Position numbers and translations under genes: made by a program | Source: Arthrobacter sp. B1I2 | GTDB lineage: Bacteria > Actinomycetota > Actinomycetes > Actinomycetales > Micrococcaceae | Direction: 5' to 3' | Assembly (NCBI RefSeq): GCF_030816485.1 | Contig: NZ_JAUSYC010000001.1 | Span: 3,968,001 to 4,032,000, forward strand | DNA length: 64,000 bases | Shown: positions 34,031 to 45,463 of the stretch, in pieces | Position numbering within the stretch: the first letter of the stretch is position 1 | Layout: the number at the start of each line of letters is the position of its first letter | The notes under the pieces: generated by a model | What the model saw: only the letters and a program-made list of their open reading frames with translations | Database searches by the model: none | What the model was told of the DNA's origin: nothing

Positions 34031-35680
34031 ATGGCCAGCAGCAGCGCGCTCAACACCGGCTCCGGCCCGTCCTTGACGGACCCGGTCCGCTATCCGGTCA
34101 GTGCTTCCTCCTCGGTCCGAACGAAGCGTGCATTCGTCCTGATCCTGCTGACGCTCCTGGTACCGGGCAGCGCCCAGCTCGTGGCAGGCGACCGGAAGCT
34201 GGGGCGGACGGCCCTGCGCGTAACACTCTGTGTGTGGGCGGTCCTGCTGCTGGCAGTGGTCCTGCTGCTGCTCAACCGGAGCATGGTCATCACCATCGTC
34301 ACCAACCCTGTCACGTCGCTGGTGCTGGTGGTCCTGCTGGCTGCGCTGGCACTCGGCTGGGCTTTCCTTTTCCTGAACACCCTCCGGCTTATCCGCCCCG
34401 TGCTGCTGGCCCCCCGGGTGCGTCCCGCCGTCGGCATTGCCCTGGTGCTCGCGCTGGTAGTGGGTAGCGGCTCCCTGGGCTACGCCGCCTACCTGCTGAA
34501 CGTGGGCCGCAACGCCATAGGGAACATCTTCTCGTCCGGCCCGGCGATAGACCCCGTGGACGGACGCTACAACTTCCTCCTGATGGGGGGCGACGCCGGC
34601 GACGACCGTACCGGACGCCGTCCCGACAGCCTCTCTGTTCTCAGCGTGGACGCCCGGACGGGCCAGACAGCGATTATTTCCGTCCCCCGGAACTTCCAGA
34701 ACGCCCAGTTCAGTGCTGACTCCCCCATGCGCAGGATCTACCCTGACGGCTACAACTGCGGCGATGAATGCCTCATCAATGCCATCAATACCGAGGTCAC
34801 CAACGAGCACACGGACCTCTACCCCGGCGTGGCAGACCCCGGCGCACAGGCAACCATGGAAGCTGTGTCCGGATCGCTGGGCATGCAGATCCAGGCCTAC
34901 GTCCTCGTGGACATGGACGGGTTCTCCAAACTGATCGACGCCATGGGCGGAATCCGGATCAAGGCAGGCGGCTGGGTCCCCATCAGCGGTGAGACCATCG
35001 ACGAGGCCAACGGTATTCATGGAATGCCGCTGGGCTGGATACCCGCCGGCGACAACACCCTGGATGGCTACCACGCCCTGTGGTACGGCCGGTCGCGCGA
35101 ATTCGTGGATGATTACGCCCGGATCGCGCGCCAGCAGTGCGTCCAGCAGGCCATGCTCAAGCAGCTCGATCCAGCCACGCTGCTGTCCAAGTTTGAGGAC
35201 ATCGCCGACGCCGGAACGAAAGTGGTCGATTCCAACATTTCCTCATCCCAGCTTGGCAGCTTCCTGGACCTGGCCATGAAGGCAAAGGGCAAGGAAGCCA
35301 AACGGCTGACCATCGGGCCGCCCGACTTCGGCCCCGCGTTCTCCACCAATCCGGATTTTGACCAAATCCACGAGCGCGTGGACCAGCTGCTCGCATCGGC
35401 ATCTGCCAAGGGTCCCCAGTCGGCCGGAATTCCTGACGACGTCATGGCAGTTCCACAGGCAGGCGCCGGTCACGTGCAGGCGGCAGGGGCCGCCCCCGCC
35501 ACGCTGCCTGCCGCCGTCAAGGCGGCGCCGCAGCCCTCGCCGTCGGACTTCACCCCCGTGACCACGACGCCCGACGGCGAGCCGATCACTGAAGAGATGC
35601 TGAACCAGCTCAAGCTGGAGGGCGACGAAGAGGCCATCCGCCAGCTCGTTGCCACCAACGGACAGTGCGCCCCGCTCTAG
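34031..35680 (+). CDS. LCP (LytR-CpsA-Psr) family cell-wall glycopolymer ligase
   Basis: Attaches glycopolymers (arabinogalactan or teichoic-type) from polyprenyl carriers to peptidoglycan. The 549-residue protein has several N-terminal transmembrane helices (about residues 35-160, e.g. FVLILLTLLVPGSAQLVAGD), more than the single anchor of classic LCPs, followed by the LCP domain: FLLMGGDAGDDRTGRRPDSL, ISVPRNFQ and YHALWYGRSR with the conserved arginines. The C-terminal region is Pro/Ala-rich. ATG at 34031 is 10 bp after purE and has AGGGCGG, so it may share the pur transcript. Confidence 0.92.
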   Translation: MASSSALNTGSGPSLTDPVRYPVSASSSVRTKRAFVLILLTLLVPGSAQLVAGDRKLGRTALRVTLCVWAVLLLAVVLLLLNRSMVITIVTNPVTSLVLVVLLAALALGWAFLFLNTLRLIRPVLLAPRVRPAVGIALVLALVVGSGSLGYAAYLLNVGRNAIGNIFSSGPAIDPVDGRYNFLLMGGDAGDDRTGRRPDSLSVLSVDARTGQTAIISVPRNFQNAQFSADSPMRRIYPDGYNCGDECLINAINTEVTNEHTDLYPGVADPGAQATMEAVSGSLGMQIQAYVLVDMDGFSKLIDAMGGIRIKAGGWVPISGETIDEANGIHGMPLGWIPAGDNTLDGYHALWYGRSREFVDDYARIARQQCVQQAMLKQLDPATLLSKFEDIADAGTKVVDSNISSSQLGSFLDLAMKAKGKEAKRLTIGPPDFGPAFSTNPDFDQIHERVDQLLASASAKGPQSAGIPDDVMAVPQAGAGHVQAAGAAPATLPAAVKAAPQPSPSDFTPVTTTPDGEPITEEMLNQLKLEGDEEAIRQLVATNGQCAPL

Positions 35681-35745
35681 CTCCCACCAGCGCATCTTCA
35701 CAGCGCCCGCCCATCAGCGCCTAGCCAACAAGGAACGGAACGGTT

Positions 35746-36987
35746 TTGTACGAGATTGAGAACGTCCTCAGGGACTACGCCTGGGGTTCAACGACCGCCA
35801 TCGCCTCGCTGCTGGGCCGGCCCGAATCCGGGCGCCCGGAGGCCGAACTGTGGATCGGGGCACACCCTGACTCCCCGTCGGTGGCGCACCTGCCCGAGGA
35901 CGGGACCCGGAGCCCGCTCGACGCCCTGGTCTCCTCTGACCCGGAGCATTTCCTGGGCGCGGAATCCGTCTCCGCATTTGGCCCCCGGCTGCCGTTCCTG
36001 GCCAAGATCCTTGCGGCCGCCCAGCCGCTCTCCCTCCAGGTCCACCCCAGCCTGGAGCAGGCGCGGGCGGGGTTCGCACGGGAAAACGAAGCCGGAATCG
36101 ATCCCCATGCGCCAGACCGGAACTACAAGGATGACAACCACAAACCGGAGATGATCTTCGCCCTCACGCCTTTCGAGGCGTTGTGCGGGTTCCGGCCCGC
36201 CACGGAAACCCGGAAGATCCTGCAGCACATTGCCGATGCCTTCCCTGACGGACAGACGCCGGAGCTGCTCCGCGCCCTTCTTGAAGACCTCGCTGGCCCG
36301 GATGAGGGCGGGGGGCTCCGCCGGGCCTTCGAACGGCTGATCGCGGGCGGCCAGGCCGTGGCGGAGGAAACGGCCCTGGTGGTGGCTGCCCTGGTGTCAG
36401 GTGCTGCGCTTGAGCCGTACCAGGCCGAGCTGGGCACCGTCATCAGCCTCAACGAAAAGTACCCCGGCGATCCGGGCGTCCTGATTTCGCTGCTGCTGAA
36501 CAGGATCTCGCTGAAGCCCGGCGAGGCAGTTTACCTTCCTGCCGGGAACGTGCACGCGTACCTGCACGGGCTGGGCGTGGAGGTCATGGCCTCCTCGGAC
36601 AACGTCCTGCGCGGAGGCTTGACGCCGAAGCACGTGGATGTGCCCGAACTCCTGCGCACCATCGACTTCCACCCGGTGGCTGTGCCGATGCTGCGGGCCG
36701 AAAAGACGGTGATGGACCAGGAACTCTTCCGCCCGCCGTTCCGGGAGTTCCAGCTGCAGCGCATCGAGCTGGAACCGGACGCCGGACCCGTTCCGCTGGC
36801 CCAGACCGGACCGGCTGTGGTCATCGTTGTGGCGGGTGACGTCTACCTTGACTCCCCCAAGGGAGACCTGGCGCTGTCACGGGGCGGGAGCGCATTCATC
36901 GCCGCGGCGGAAGCCCCAATCAACGTCCACAGGGCGGCAGGCAGCACGGAGCCGGCGTTGGCCTTCGCCGTGACCACCGGCCTGTAG
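35746..36987 (+). CDS. manA: mannose-6-phosphate isomerase, class I
   Basis: Interconverts mannose-6-phosphate and fructose-6-phosphate, feeding mannosylated glycans such as the PMT product. The 413-residue cupin protein has LRDYAWGSTTAIASLLG, the zinc ligands QVHPS, HKPEMIFALTPFEALCGF and the PAGNVHAYLHG signature with GLTPKHVDV. TTG at 35746 with AAGGAA upstream. The next gene is convergent and separated by a strong hairpin. Confidence 0.94.
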   Translation: MYEIENVLRDYAWGSTTAIASLLGRPESGRPEAELWIGAHPDSPSVAHLPEDGTRSPLDALVSSDPEHFLGAESVSAFGPRLPFLAKILAAAQPLSLQVHPSLEQARAGFARENEAGIDPHAPDRNYKDDNHKPEMIFALTPFEALCGFRPATETRKILQHIADAFPDGQTPELLRALLEDLAGPDEGGGLRRAFERLIAGGQAVAEETALVVAALVSGAALEPYQAELGTVISLNEKYPGDPGVLISLLLNRISLKPGEAVYLPAGNVHAYLHGLGVEVMASSDNVLRGGLTPKHVDVPELLRTIDFHPVAVPMLRAEKTVMDQELFRPPFREFQLQRIELEPDAGPVPLAQTGPAVVIVVAGDVYLDSPKGDLALSRGGSAFIAAAEAPINVHRAAGSTEPALAFAVTTGL

Positions 36988-37012
36988 CTGCCCGGCAGCA
37001 ACAACAAAGGAC

Positions 37013-37042
37013 GACGGCGGCACCCAGGCGGGTGCCGCCGTC
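37013..37042. terminator. bidirectional terminator between manA and femX-like gene
   Basis: A 13-bp perfect stem GACGGCGGCACCC / GGGTGCCGCCGTC with a 4-nt AGGC loop, between convergent genes; CCCTCTT follows on the rightward strand. Confidence 0.75.
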
Positions 37043-37062
37043 GCCCTCTTATCCTGGCTCAG

Positions 37063-38118
37063 TCAGCTGGCCGGCCGCAGCTTCCGGATCAGTGGCCGGA
37101 CCCGTCCGGCTGCGGTTTTGAGCAGCTGCCGCCCCTGCTGGAGGCCTTTACGGGCCAGCGGCATGGCTGTGGCATACGCGGTGTAGAACGGTGACAGCGG
37201 CTTGTCCCAGGTGCCCATCAGCATGTTTTCGTGTTTGGCGAACTGCTTTTTGAAGTCGGAGATGCCATCGTTGAGCAGGCCGTTGAAGTCGTACCGGCTG
37301 CAGCCGTCCTCGCGCATGGACTGCAGGGCCGCCCACTTCACGCCGTAGTTCACGCGCTGCTTCTGGCCTTCGGCAGAAACTCCGCCATAGAGCTCGAACG
37401 CCGTGGCGCCACTGCGTGACAGCCACGTGAAGGCAAGCATCTGCTCGCCGTCGAACGCGGCAATGATCGGCGAGGCGTCCCCGAGGTTCCGGAAGATGTC
37501 GCGGTAGTACTGGTCCTCGTGGATACCGAAGCCCGCCCGCTCCGCGGTGTCGTGGTAGATGGCCAGCACCTGTTCGAGCTCGGATTCGTTCTTGACCTTG
37601 CGGAATTCCACGTCGCTGCGCATGGCCTTGCGGATGTTCGCCCGCGTGGACTTGGACATCTCGGCCATCAGTTCGTCATCGGACCGGGTGAGGTCAAGGA
37701 TGAGGGTGCGCGGGATGAGCACGGTGTTGGCGGACTCGCGGAAGCCTGCGGCGGCCACGGCGCCGGCAAAGGCGGAGCCTCGGTCCCAGTCGGGTTCGAT
37801 GCTGAGGGCCACGCCCCGGTGGCGGAGGGCAGCGTGCTCGGCCAGCCGGTTCAGGACCACCTGGGCGTTTTCCGCGGAGCACATGGGTCCGCGCGGAATA
37901 TAGACCAGCGCCCGGAAGGGGACGGGGAGCCTGCGGACCAGCAACTGGGCGCAGCCAATGGTTTCCTCACCAGCCTTGACCAGGACCCTGTCCACGGACC
38001 AGCCGTGCATTGCCTTGGTCTCGCCCCAGCCCCACAGCTGTTGCGGATGCCCCTGGAACCGGTCGACGTTTTCGTCCCAAAGGGCGCGGTCAGTACAGGG
38101 CACAACAGCAGGAATCAT
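37063..38118 (-). CDS. FemX/FemAB-like peptidoglycan bridge aminoacyltransferase
   Basis: A 351-residue protein of the FemABX family (lipid II:glycine glycyltransferase-like), which uses aminoacyl-tRNA to add amino acids to the peptide stem or bridge. It has the two-GNAT-domain pattern with QLLVRRLPVPFRALVYIPRGPM, KSTRANIRKAMR and GVSAEGQKQRVNYGVKWAALQ. Arthrobacter has interpeptide bridges, consistent with this role; the residue added is unknown. ATG at 38118 is 7 nt after TAGGGT, so a leaderless mRNA is likely. Confidence 0.87.
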   Translation of the reverse strand: MIPAVVPCTDRALWDENVDRFQGHPQQLWGWGETKAMHGWSVDRVLVKAGEETIGCAQLLVRRLPVPFRALVYIPRGPMCSAENAQVVLNRLAEHAALRHRGVALSIEPDWDRGSAFAGAVAAAGFRESANTVLIPRTLILDLTRSDDELMAEMSKSTRANIRKAMRSDVEFRKVKNESELEQVLAIYHDTAERAGFGIHEDQYYRDIFRNLGDASPIIAAFDGEQMLAFTWLSRSGATAFELYGGVSAEGQKQRVNYGVKWAALQSMREDGCSRYDFNGLLNDGISDFKKQFAKHENMLMGTWDKPLSPFYTAYATAMPLARKGLQQGRQLLKTAAGRVRPLIRKLRPAS

Positions 38119-38125
38119 GGCTTAA

Positions 38126-38131
38126 ACCCTA
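38126..38131 (-). promoter_or_regulatory. leaderless -10 box of the FemX-like gene
   Basis: TAGGGT then 7 nt, then ATG at 38118. Confidence 0.45.
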
Positions 38132-38152
38132 TACCAAGGCGTTAACGCCAAA

Positions 38153-38181
38153 GCCCCGGTGCGCACGCGGCGCCCCGGGGC
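38153..38181 (-). terminator. glpX terminator
   Basis: GCCCCGG (38153-38159) pairs with CCGGGGC (38175-38181); the leftward strand continues with TTTGG after the stem. It lies between glpX and the FemX-like gene. Confidence 0.5.
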
Positions 38182-38206
38182 CCTGACTTCCCGCAGTGGC
38201 CGCAGA

Positions 38207-39244
38207 TCAGCTCTTGCGGGCGTAGCCTTCCCACTTGTCGGCGCGGTGCTCGCCATCGACAAAACGGATGGTGCCGGACTTGGAGCGCATCACGATGGAC
38301 TGGGTGAGGACCTTGTCCTTGGAGTAGCGCACGCCCTTCAGCAGGTCGCCGTCGGTGATGCCGGTGGCGGCGAAGTAGCAGTTGTCGCTGGAGACCAGGT
38401 CGTTGGTGGAAAGCACCCTGTCCAGGTCGTGGCCGGCGTCGATGGCCTTCTGTTTTTCTTCATCGCTGGTGGGCCACAGGCGGCCCTGGATCACGCCGCC
38501 CAGGGACTTGATGGCGCAGGCCGCCACGATGCCCTCGGGGGTGCCGCCGATGCCCATCAGTGCATCCACACCGGTGCCCGAGCGGGCCGCGGCGATGGCA
38601 CCGGCAACGTCGCCGTCCATGATGAACTTGGTGCGTGCACCGGCCTCGCGGATTTCCTCCACCAGCGGCTTGTGCCGGTCGCGGTCAAGGATCATCACGT
38701 TGAGCTGGTTGACCTTCACGCCCTTGGCCTTGGCGATCAGGTGCAGGTTCTGCTTCACCGGCAGGCGCAGGTCCACCATGTCCGCGGCCTCGGGACCGGT
38801 GACGAGCTTTTCCATGTAGAACACGGCGGAAGGATCGAACATGGAGCCACGCTCAGCAACGGCCAGGACGGCCAGGGCGTTGTTGATGCCCAGGGCGGTC
38901 AGCCGCGTACCGTCGATGGGGTCAACGGCCACATCGCATTCCGGTCCCGTGCCGTCACCGACGCGTTCACCGTTGAACAGCATGGGGGCTTCGTCCTTTT
39001 CGCCCTCGCCGATCACCACCACGCCGTTGAAGTGGACGGTCTGCAGGAAGGAACGCATGGCGTCGACGGCGGCGCCGTCTGCCGTGTTCTTGTCGCCGAA
39101 GCCCACCCAGTGGCCGCCGGCAATGGCCGCGGCCTCGGTGACGCGGACAAGTTCGAGGGCGAGGTTGCGGTCCGGCTCGTCGTTGCCCACCGCAAGGGAC
39201 GGCGAAATGGTGGAGTACTTCTGGGTCATGGACGCTGGTGACAC
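38207..39244 (-). CDS. glpX: class II fructose-1,6-bisphosphatase GlpX
   Basis: Hydrolyses fructose-1,6-bisphosphate in gluconeogenesis. The 345-residue protein has GDKNTADGAAVDAMR, GEGEKDEAPML and the DPIDGTRLTALG signature, with metal-binding acids. GTG at 39244 has AAGAGG at 5 nt; an ATG 15 bp downstream (MTQKYSTISP) is the alternative. Divergent from DUF4245 and near fumC, as in mycobacteria (Rv1098c-Rv1100). Confidence 0.95.
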   Translation of the reverse strand: MSPASMTQKYSTISPSLAVGNDEPDRNLALELVRVTEAAAIAGGHWVGFGDKNTADGAAVDAMRSFLQTVHFNGVVVIGEGEKDEAPMLFNGERVGDGTGPECDVAVDPIDGTRLTALGINNALAVLAVAERGSMFDPSAVFYMEKLVTGPEAADMVDLRLPVKQNLHLIAKAKGVKVNQLNVMILDRDRHKPLVEEIREAGARTKFIMDGDVAGAIAAARSGTGVDALMGIGGTPEGIVAACAIKSLGGVIQGRLWPTSDEEKQKAIDAGHDLDRVLSTNDLVSSDNCYFAATGITDGDLLKGVRYSKDKVLTQSIVMRSKSGTIRFVDGEHRADKWEGYARKS

Positions 39245-39318
39245 GTGAACCTCTTCTTCGAGTGGCGATCATTGAACCCGCCCGCCGGTGCAGCAGGACG
39301 GTGATTCCTCTGCTATCG

Positions 39319-39324
39319 ATCATA
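39319..39324 (-). promoter_or_regulatory. glpX promoter -10
   Basis: TATGAT on the leftward strand, about 75 bp before the glpX start, leaving a 5' leader; no clear -35. Confidence 0.4.
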
Positions 39325-39455
39325 GTCGCGGCGGAGCGCGGCGGCCCGTCCCATGACGCGGCCGCGCAATGTGCGCGGCAGGAGCCGGAGGAGGCCAGGC
39401 CAGGCCCGAATGGAAGTCCGGCTCCGGGATGGGCGACTATAGAGGGGTGAATGAC

Positions 39456-40136
39456 ATGCAGGAAGCCACCAGCCCCAGCTCCGGCCAGGCACAGCCCGAT
39501 GGCCGCCCCGGCGCCGCCGGCAGCAGTGCGGACACGCCGGTTAAGCCCGTCATTCCGGCGGCGGCCGCCAAGCGGGCCAACGCCTCGGTGATCGGCATGA
39601 TCATTGCCCTGGTGCTCAGTATCGCTGCGTTCCTGCCCGTTGTCCTCATGAATCCCCAGCCCAAGAACGAGGGCTACCGGCCGGACATCGACGTGGCGTC
39701 CGTGGCAAGGAATGCGGCGGATGTGGCGGGATTCACACCTGTCGCCCCGGACACCGGCAACGCCTTCCGGCCAAATTACGCCCGGTGGGAAGCAGGGACC
39801 GGCAGCGGCGTGCCCACCTGGGAGGTTGGCTACCTGACTCCCAAGACGTCCTTCATCGCTTTGGTGCAGACCCGGAGTGCCAACCCCACCTGGCTCCTCC
39901 AGCAGACCAGGAACGCCCCCGTCACGGGTACCCGCAACGCCGGTGGCCAGGACTGGGAACTGCGGGACACCGGCAAGGGGGAAAAGTCGATGGTGCTGAA
40001 CTACCGGGGCAGCACCGTTGTCCTCTCCGGCGCGGCGCAACTGGACGAATTCGCAACGCTGGCTGCCGCCGTCGTAAGTGCCCTCGAAAGCAACCCAGCC
40101 GTCACAGTTTCACCGTCGGCTGCCCCTGCACCGTAA
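39456..40136 (+). CDS. DUF4245 family membrane-anchored protein
   Basis: A 226-residue protein with a cytoplasmic Pro/Gly-rich N-terminus, one transmembrane helix (GMIIALVLSIAAFLPVVLM, about residues 47-65) and an extracytoplasmic DUF4245 domain (FRPNYARWEAG, WEVGYLTP, WLLQQT). Function unknown; widespread in actinobacteria next to glpX. ATG at 39456 has GAGGGG at 8 nt; an in-frame GTG at 39447 is possible. Followed after 9 bp by the carbonic anhydrase gene. Confidence 0.85.
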   Translation: MQEATSPSSGQAQPDGRPGAAGSSADTPVKPVIPAAAAKRANASVIGMIIALVLSIAAFLPVVLMNPQPKNEGYRPDIDVASVARNAADVAGFTPVAPDTGNAFRPNYARWEAGTGSGVPTWEVGYLTPKTSFIALVQTRSANPTWLLQQTRNAPVTGTRNAGGQDWELRDTGKGEKSMVLNYRGSTVVLSGAAQLDEFATLAAAVVSALESNPAVTVSPSAAPAP

Positions 40137-40139
40137 GGT
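40134..40139 (+). promoter_or_regulatory. leaderless -10 of carbonic anhydrase, overlapping the DUF4245 stop
   Basis: TAAGGT contains the TAA stop of the upstream gene (40134-40136), then 6 nt and GTG at 40146. This provides a separate leaderless transcript inside an apparent operon. Confidence 0.5.
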
Positions 40140-40145
40140 GGGGCC

Positions 40146-40760
40146 GTGACGACTAACCTGACCCCTGCACTGGCCTGGCGCCGCCTGCGCGAAGGCAACG
40201 AACGTTTCGTAAACGGCGAGTCCTCCCACCCCAACCAGAACGCCTCGCGGCGCTCGTCCCTGGTGGAGACCCAAAACCCCTTCGCGGTGATCTTCGGCTG
40301 CTCCGATTCGCGGCTCGCGGCGGAAATTATTTTCGACGTCGGCCTGGGCGACGTCTTCGTGGTCCGCACGGCCGGCCAAGTGATTGACGACGCCGTCCTC
40401 GGTTCCCTGGAGTACAGCGTCGGGGTGCTGAATGTGCCGCTGATCGTCATTCTTGGGCACGACAGCTGCGGCGCCGTTACAGCAACCAAGGAGGCCGTTG
40501 AGACCGGCGACATGCCCGCCGGCTTCATCCGCGACCTCGTGGAGCGCATCACGCCCTCCGTCCTGACATCCCTGCGCAACGACCAGCCCGAGGTCAATGA
40601 CATGGTGGTGGAGCACGTCAAGCAGACGTCGCAGCGCCTTGCGGACAGCTCGCGTGTGATTTCCGACGCAATCGAGGGCGGCCGTACCGCCGTCGTTGGT
40701 CTTTCCTATCGCCTGGCAGAAGGCCGCGCGGACCTGGTTTACGGAATCGGCGAGCTCTAG
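40146..40760 (+). CDS. beta-class carbonic anhydrase
   Basis: A 204-residue enzyme interconverting CO2 and bicarbonate, supplying bicarbonate for carboxylations such as the PurK step. The zinc ligands are visible: GCSDSR (Cys, Asp-Arg dyad) and GHDSCG (His and Cys). The start GTG is just after a leaderless promoter. Lies between DUF4245 and fumC on the same strand. Confidence 0.93.
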   Translation: MTTNLTPALAWRRLREGNERFVNGESSHPNQNASRRSSLVETQNPFAVIFGCSDSRLAAEIIFDVGLGDVFVVRTAGQVIDDAVLGSLEYSVGVLNVPLIVILGHDSCGAVTATKEAVETGDMPAGFIRDLVERITPSVLTSLRNDQPEVNDMVVEHVKQTSQRLADSSRVISDAIEGGRTAVVGLSYRLAEGRADLVYGIGEL

Positions 40761-40835
40761 GAGCCACGTGCCGGCGGTCCAGCGGGCCGCCGGCACCGCT
40801 GCCTTAACGGTTTTCGATGGGGCGCCGGATCGCCA

Positions 40836-40841
40836 TAAGCT
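40836..40841 (+). promoter_or_regulatory. leaderless -10 box of fumC
   Basis: TAAGCT, 6 nt, then ATG at 40848; no ribosome-binding site. Confidence 0.55.
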
Positions 40842-40847
40842 AGCCCC

Positions 40848-42275
40848 ATGACTTCCACTGAAGAGTTCCGCATTGAACATGACACGATGGGCGAAGTCCG
40901 CGTCCCCGTGAACGCACTGTACCGCGCGCAGACGCAGCGGGCAGTGGAGAACTTCCCTATTTCCGGCAAGACCCTGGAACGCACCCACATCGAGGCGCTG
41001 GCCCGGGTCAAGAAGGCTGCCGCCCAGGCCAACGCAGAACTGGGCGTGCTCGACGGCGAGCTGGCCAAGGCGATTGCAGACGCTGCCGATGAGGTGGCTG
41101 CGGGCAAGTACGACGGCGACTTCCCCATCGACGTCTTCCAGACCGGCTCCGGCACCTCCTCGAACATGAACACCAACGAGGTAATCGCCGAACTGGCCAC
41201 GCGTGCGCTGAAGGCCGCCGGCAGCGACAAGGTCGTCCACCCGAACGACCACGTCAATGCCTCGCAGTCCTCCAACGACGTGTTCCCCACCTCTGTACAC
41301 GTGGCTGCCACCTCCGCGCTGATCAACGACCTCATTCCCGCCCTGGGCTACCTGGCAGAGTCGCTGGAGCGCAAGGCCGCTGAATTCAAGGACGTGGTGA
41401 AGTCCGGCCGCACCCACCTCATGGACGCCACCCCGGTGACGCTGGGCCAGGAGTTCGGCGGCTACGCCGCGCAGGTCCGTTATGGCATCGAGCGCATCAA
41501 CGCCTCGCTCCCCCGTGTTGCCGAGGTTCCGCTGGGCGGCACCGCCGTGGGCACAGGCATCAACACCCCCGCCGGCTTCCCGGAGCGCGTCATCGAGCTG
41601 CTGGCCACCGACACCGGGCTCCCGCTGACCGAGGCCCGTGACCACTTCGAGGCCCAGGCCAACCGCGACGGCCTCATCGAAGCGTCCAGCCAGCTGCGCA
41701 ACATCGCCATCTCGTTCATGAAGATCAACAACGACCTCCGCTGGATGGGCTCCGGCCCCAACACCGGCCTGGGCGAAATCGCCATCCCGGACCTGCAGCC
41801 CGGCTCCTCGATCATGCCCGGCAAGGTCAACCCCGTCATCTGCGAGGCGTCCATCATGGTTGCCGCCCAGGTCATCGGCAACGACACCGCCATCGCCTGG
41901 TCCGGCACCAACGGCGCCTTCGAGCTCAACGTGGGCATCCCCGTCATGGCAGCGAACCTGCTCGAGTCCACCCGACTGCTGGCCAACACCAGCCGGGTCA
42001 TGGCGGACAAGATGATCGACGGCATCACCGCCAACGTGGAGCGCGCGCGCTTCCTGGCCGAGGCTTCCCCCTCCATCGTCACCCCGCTGAACAAGTACAT
42101 CGGGTACGAGAACGCGGCCAAGATCGCCAAGACTGCAGTCAAGGAGGGCCTGACCATCCGCCAGGCCACCGAGAAGCTCGGCTTTGTCGGTGACGGCGAG
42201 GGCCAGGTTTCCGAGGCCAACCTCGAGAAGGCGCTGGATGTCACCACCATGACGGCTCCGGCGCACAAGGCTTAG
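40848..42275 (+). CDS. fumC: class II fumarate hydratase FumC
   Basis: Reversibly hydrates fumarate to malate in the TCA cycle. The 475-residue protein has [14 protein letters not shown], the catalytic [17 protein letters not shown] and the superfamily signature [11 protein letters not shown]. It is of full length for the class. Leaderless start at 40848; a terminator follows at 42298-42350. Confidence 0.96.
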   Translation: MTSTEEFRIEHDTMGEVRVPVNALYRAQTQRAVENFPISGKTLERTHIEALARVKKAAAQANAELGVLDGELAKAIADAADEVAAGKYDGDFPIDVFQTGSGTSSNMNTNEVIAELATRALKAAGSDKVVHPNDHVNASQSSNDVFPTSVHVAATSALINDLIPALGYLAESLERKAAEFKDVVKSGRTHLMDATPVTLGQEFGGYAAQVRYGIERINASLPRVAEVPLGGTAVGTGINTPAGFPERVIELLATDTGLPLTEARDHFEAQANRDGLIEASSQLRNIAISFMKINNDLRWMGSGPNTGLGEIAIPDLQPGSSIMPGKVNPVICEASIMVAAQVIGNDTAIAWSGTNGAFELNVGIPVMAANLLESTRLLANTSRVMADKMIDGITANVERARFLAEASPSIVTPLNKYIGYENAAKIAKTAVKEGLTIRQATEKLGFVGDGEGQVSEANLEKALDVTTMTAPAHKA

Positions 42276-42297
42276 ACCCTGCCCTAACCGCACAAGT

Positions 42298-42350
42298 ACG
42301 ACGGCGGTCGCCCACCTTCCCAGCGAAGGTGCGCGGCCGCCGTCGTTCTT
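42298..42350 (+). terminator. fumC terminator
   Basis: Outer arms ACGACGGCGG (42298-42307) and CCGCCGTCGT (42337-42346), inner arms CACCTTC (42313-42319) and GAAGGTG (42325-42331), then TCTTT. Confidence 0.75.
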
Positions 42351-42358
42351 TACCCCGA

Positions 42359-42421
42359 GAGTTTTTGGGCACGTACGAGGACTTCGAGGCAGCCCAAGTC
42401 CTGGTATCTGTCCAAAAACTC
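42359..42421. repeat. nested inverted repeat between fumC and tetR
   Basis: Outer arms GAGTTTTTGGGCA (42359-42371) and TGTCCAAAAACTC (42409-42421), one mismatch; inner arms AGGACTT (42378-42384) and AAGTCCT (42396-42402). The AT-rich outer arms stand out against the local GC. It could form a cruciform or RNA hairpin; role unknown. Confidence 0.5.
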
Positions 42422-42438
42422 GGAGGCCGGCTTGGGCA

Positions 42439-42477
42439 AAGTTGCACTGAACTTCTACAAGTGCAAAACTTTACTTT

Positions 42478-42496
<19 letters not shown>
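42439..42496. promoter_or_regulatory. TetR-type operator repeats over the tetR start
   Basis: AAGTTGCACT (42439-42448) and its exact reverse complement AGTGCAACTT (42487-42496), with a third copy AGTGCAA (42460-42466) between. They straddle the tetR start codon (42478), fitting autorepression by the encoded regulator. Confidence 0.6.
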
Positions 42497-44870
<2,374 letters not shown>

Positions 44871-44927
44871 CCGCCGTCGGACGGCCGGCTTTGCCGCAGC
44901 CGGCTTAGCTGCCGGCCGCTGGCGGCA

Positions 44928-45398
44928 TCAGGGCTCGAAGTGGACGGCTACGGAGGGTGCCAGCGCCTGGCGGATGCTGGTGAGGTGGCCGGGCATGAGG
45001 TCGGGGAGTTCGTCCGGAGTGAACCAGCCGACGGCCAGGGATTCGTCGTCATTGACCCGGGCCTCGCCGGTGACGTAACGGCACAGGAAAACCACATCCA
45101 GGAACTCGCAGACATCGCCGTTGGGGTAGGTGACCGGACCCACGGCGCCGACGGAAACCACACGCTCAGCCTCTGCCACCACGGCCGTTTCCTCGAAGAT
45201 CTCCCGGACCAGGCCCCGGGCAGGCTGCTCCCCCGGGTCCAGCATGCCGCTGATAAGCGCCCACTGGCGGTTGTCGGCCCGTTGGGCCAGCAGGATCCTG
45301 CCGGCATCATCAACCACCACGCCACGGACGCCGGGAACCCAGAGGGGGTCGTTGCCGATCTTCTTGCGCAGCTTCAGGACATATTCGGGTGCAGGCAT
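44928..45398 (-). CDS. Nudix hydrolase
   Basis: A 156-residue pyrophosphohydrolase with the Nudix box GMLDPGEQPARGLVREIFEETAV (Ala in place of the final Gly). The acidic residues for Mg are intact. Substrate unknown; family members clean up nucleoside diphosphate derivatives. ATG at 45398 follows TAGGCT by 6 nt (leaderless). The gap to the convergent MFS gene holds two GCCGGC-containing inverted repeats (around 44884-44904). Confidence 0.9.
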   Translation of the reverse strand: MPAPEYVLKLRKKIGNDPLWVPGVRGVVVDDAGRILLAQRADNRQWALISGMLDPGEQPARGLVREIFEETAVVAEAERVVSVGAVGPVTYPNGDVCEFLDVVFLCRYVTGEARVNDDESLAVGWFTPDELPDLMPGHLTSIRQALAPSVAVHFEP

Positions 45399-45404
45399 AC
45401 CGCC

Positions 45405-45410
45405 AGCCTA
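45405..45410 (-). promoter_or_regulatory. leaderless -10 box of the Nudix gene
   Basis: TAGGCT, 6 nt, then ATG at 45398. Confidence 0.55.
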
Positions 45411-45463
45411 CCGAACGGCTGTTGAAACCAGCCCGGAGAGCGACTGGGAACAGTCCGGGCTGT

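Noticed and set aside
40110..42293. A leftward open frame of 727 codons
   Set aside because: Antisense to carbonic anhydrase and fumC, with Gly/Val/His-rich composition typical of GC shadows.
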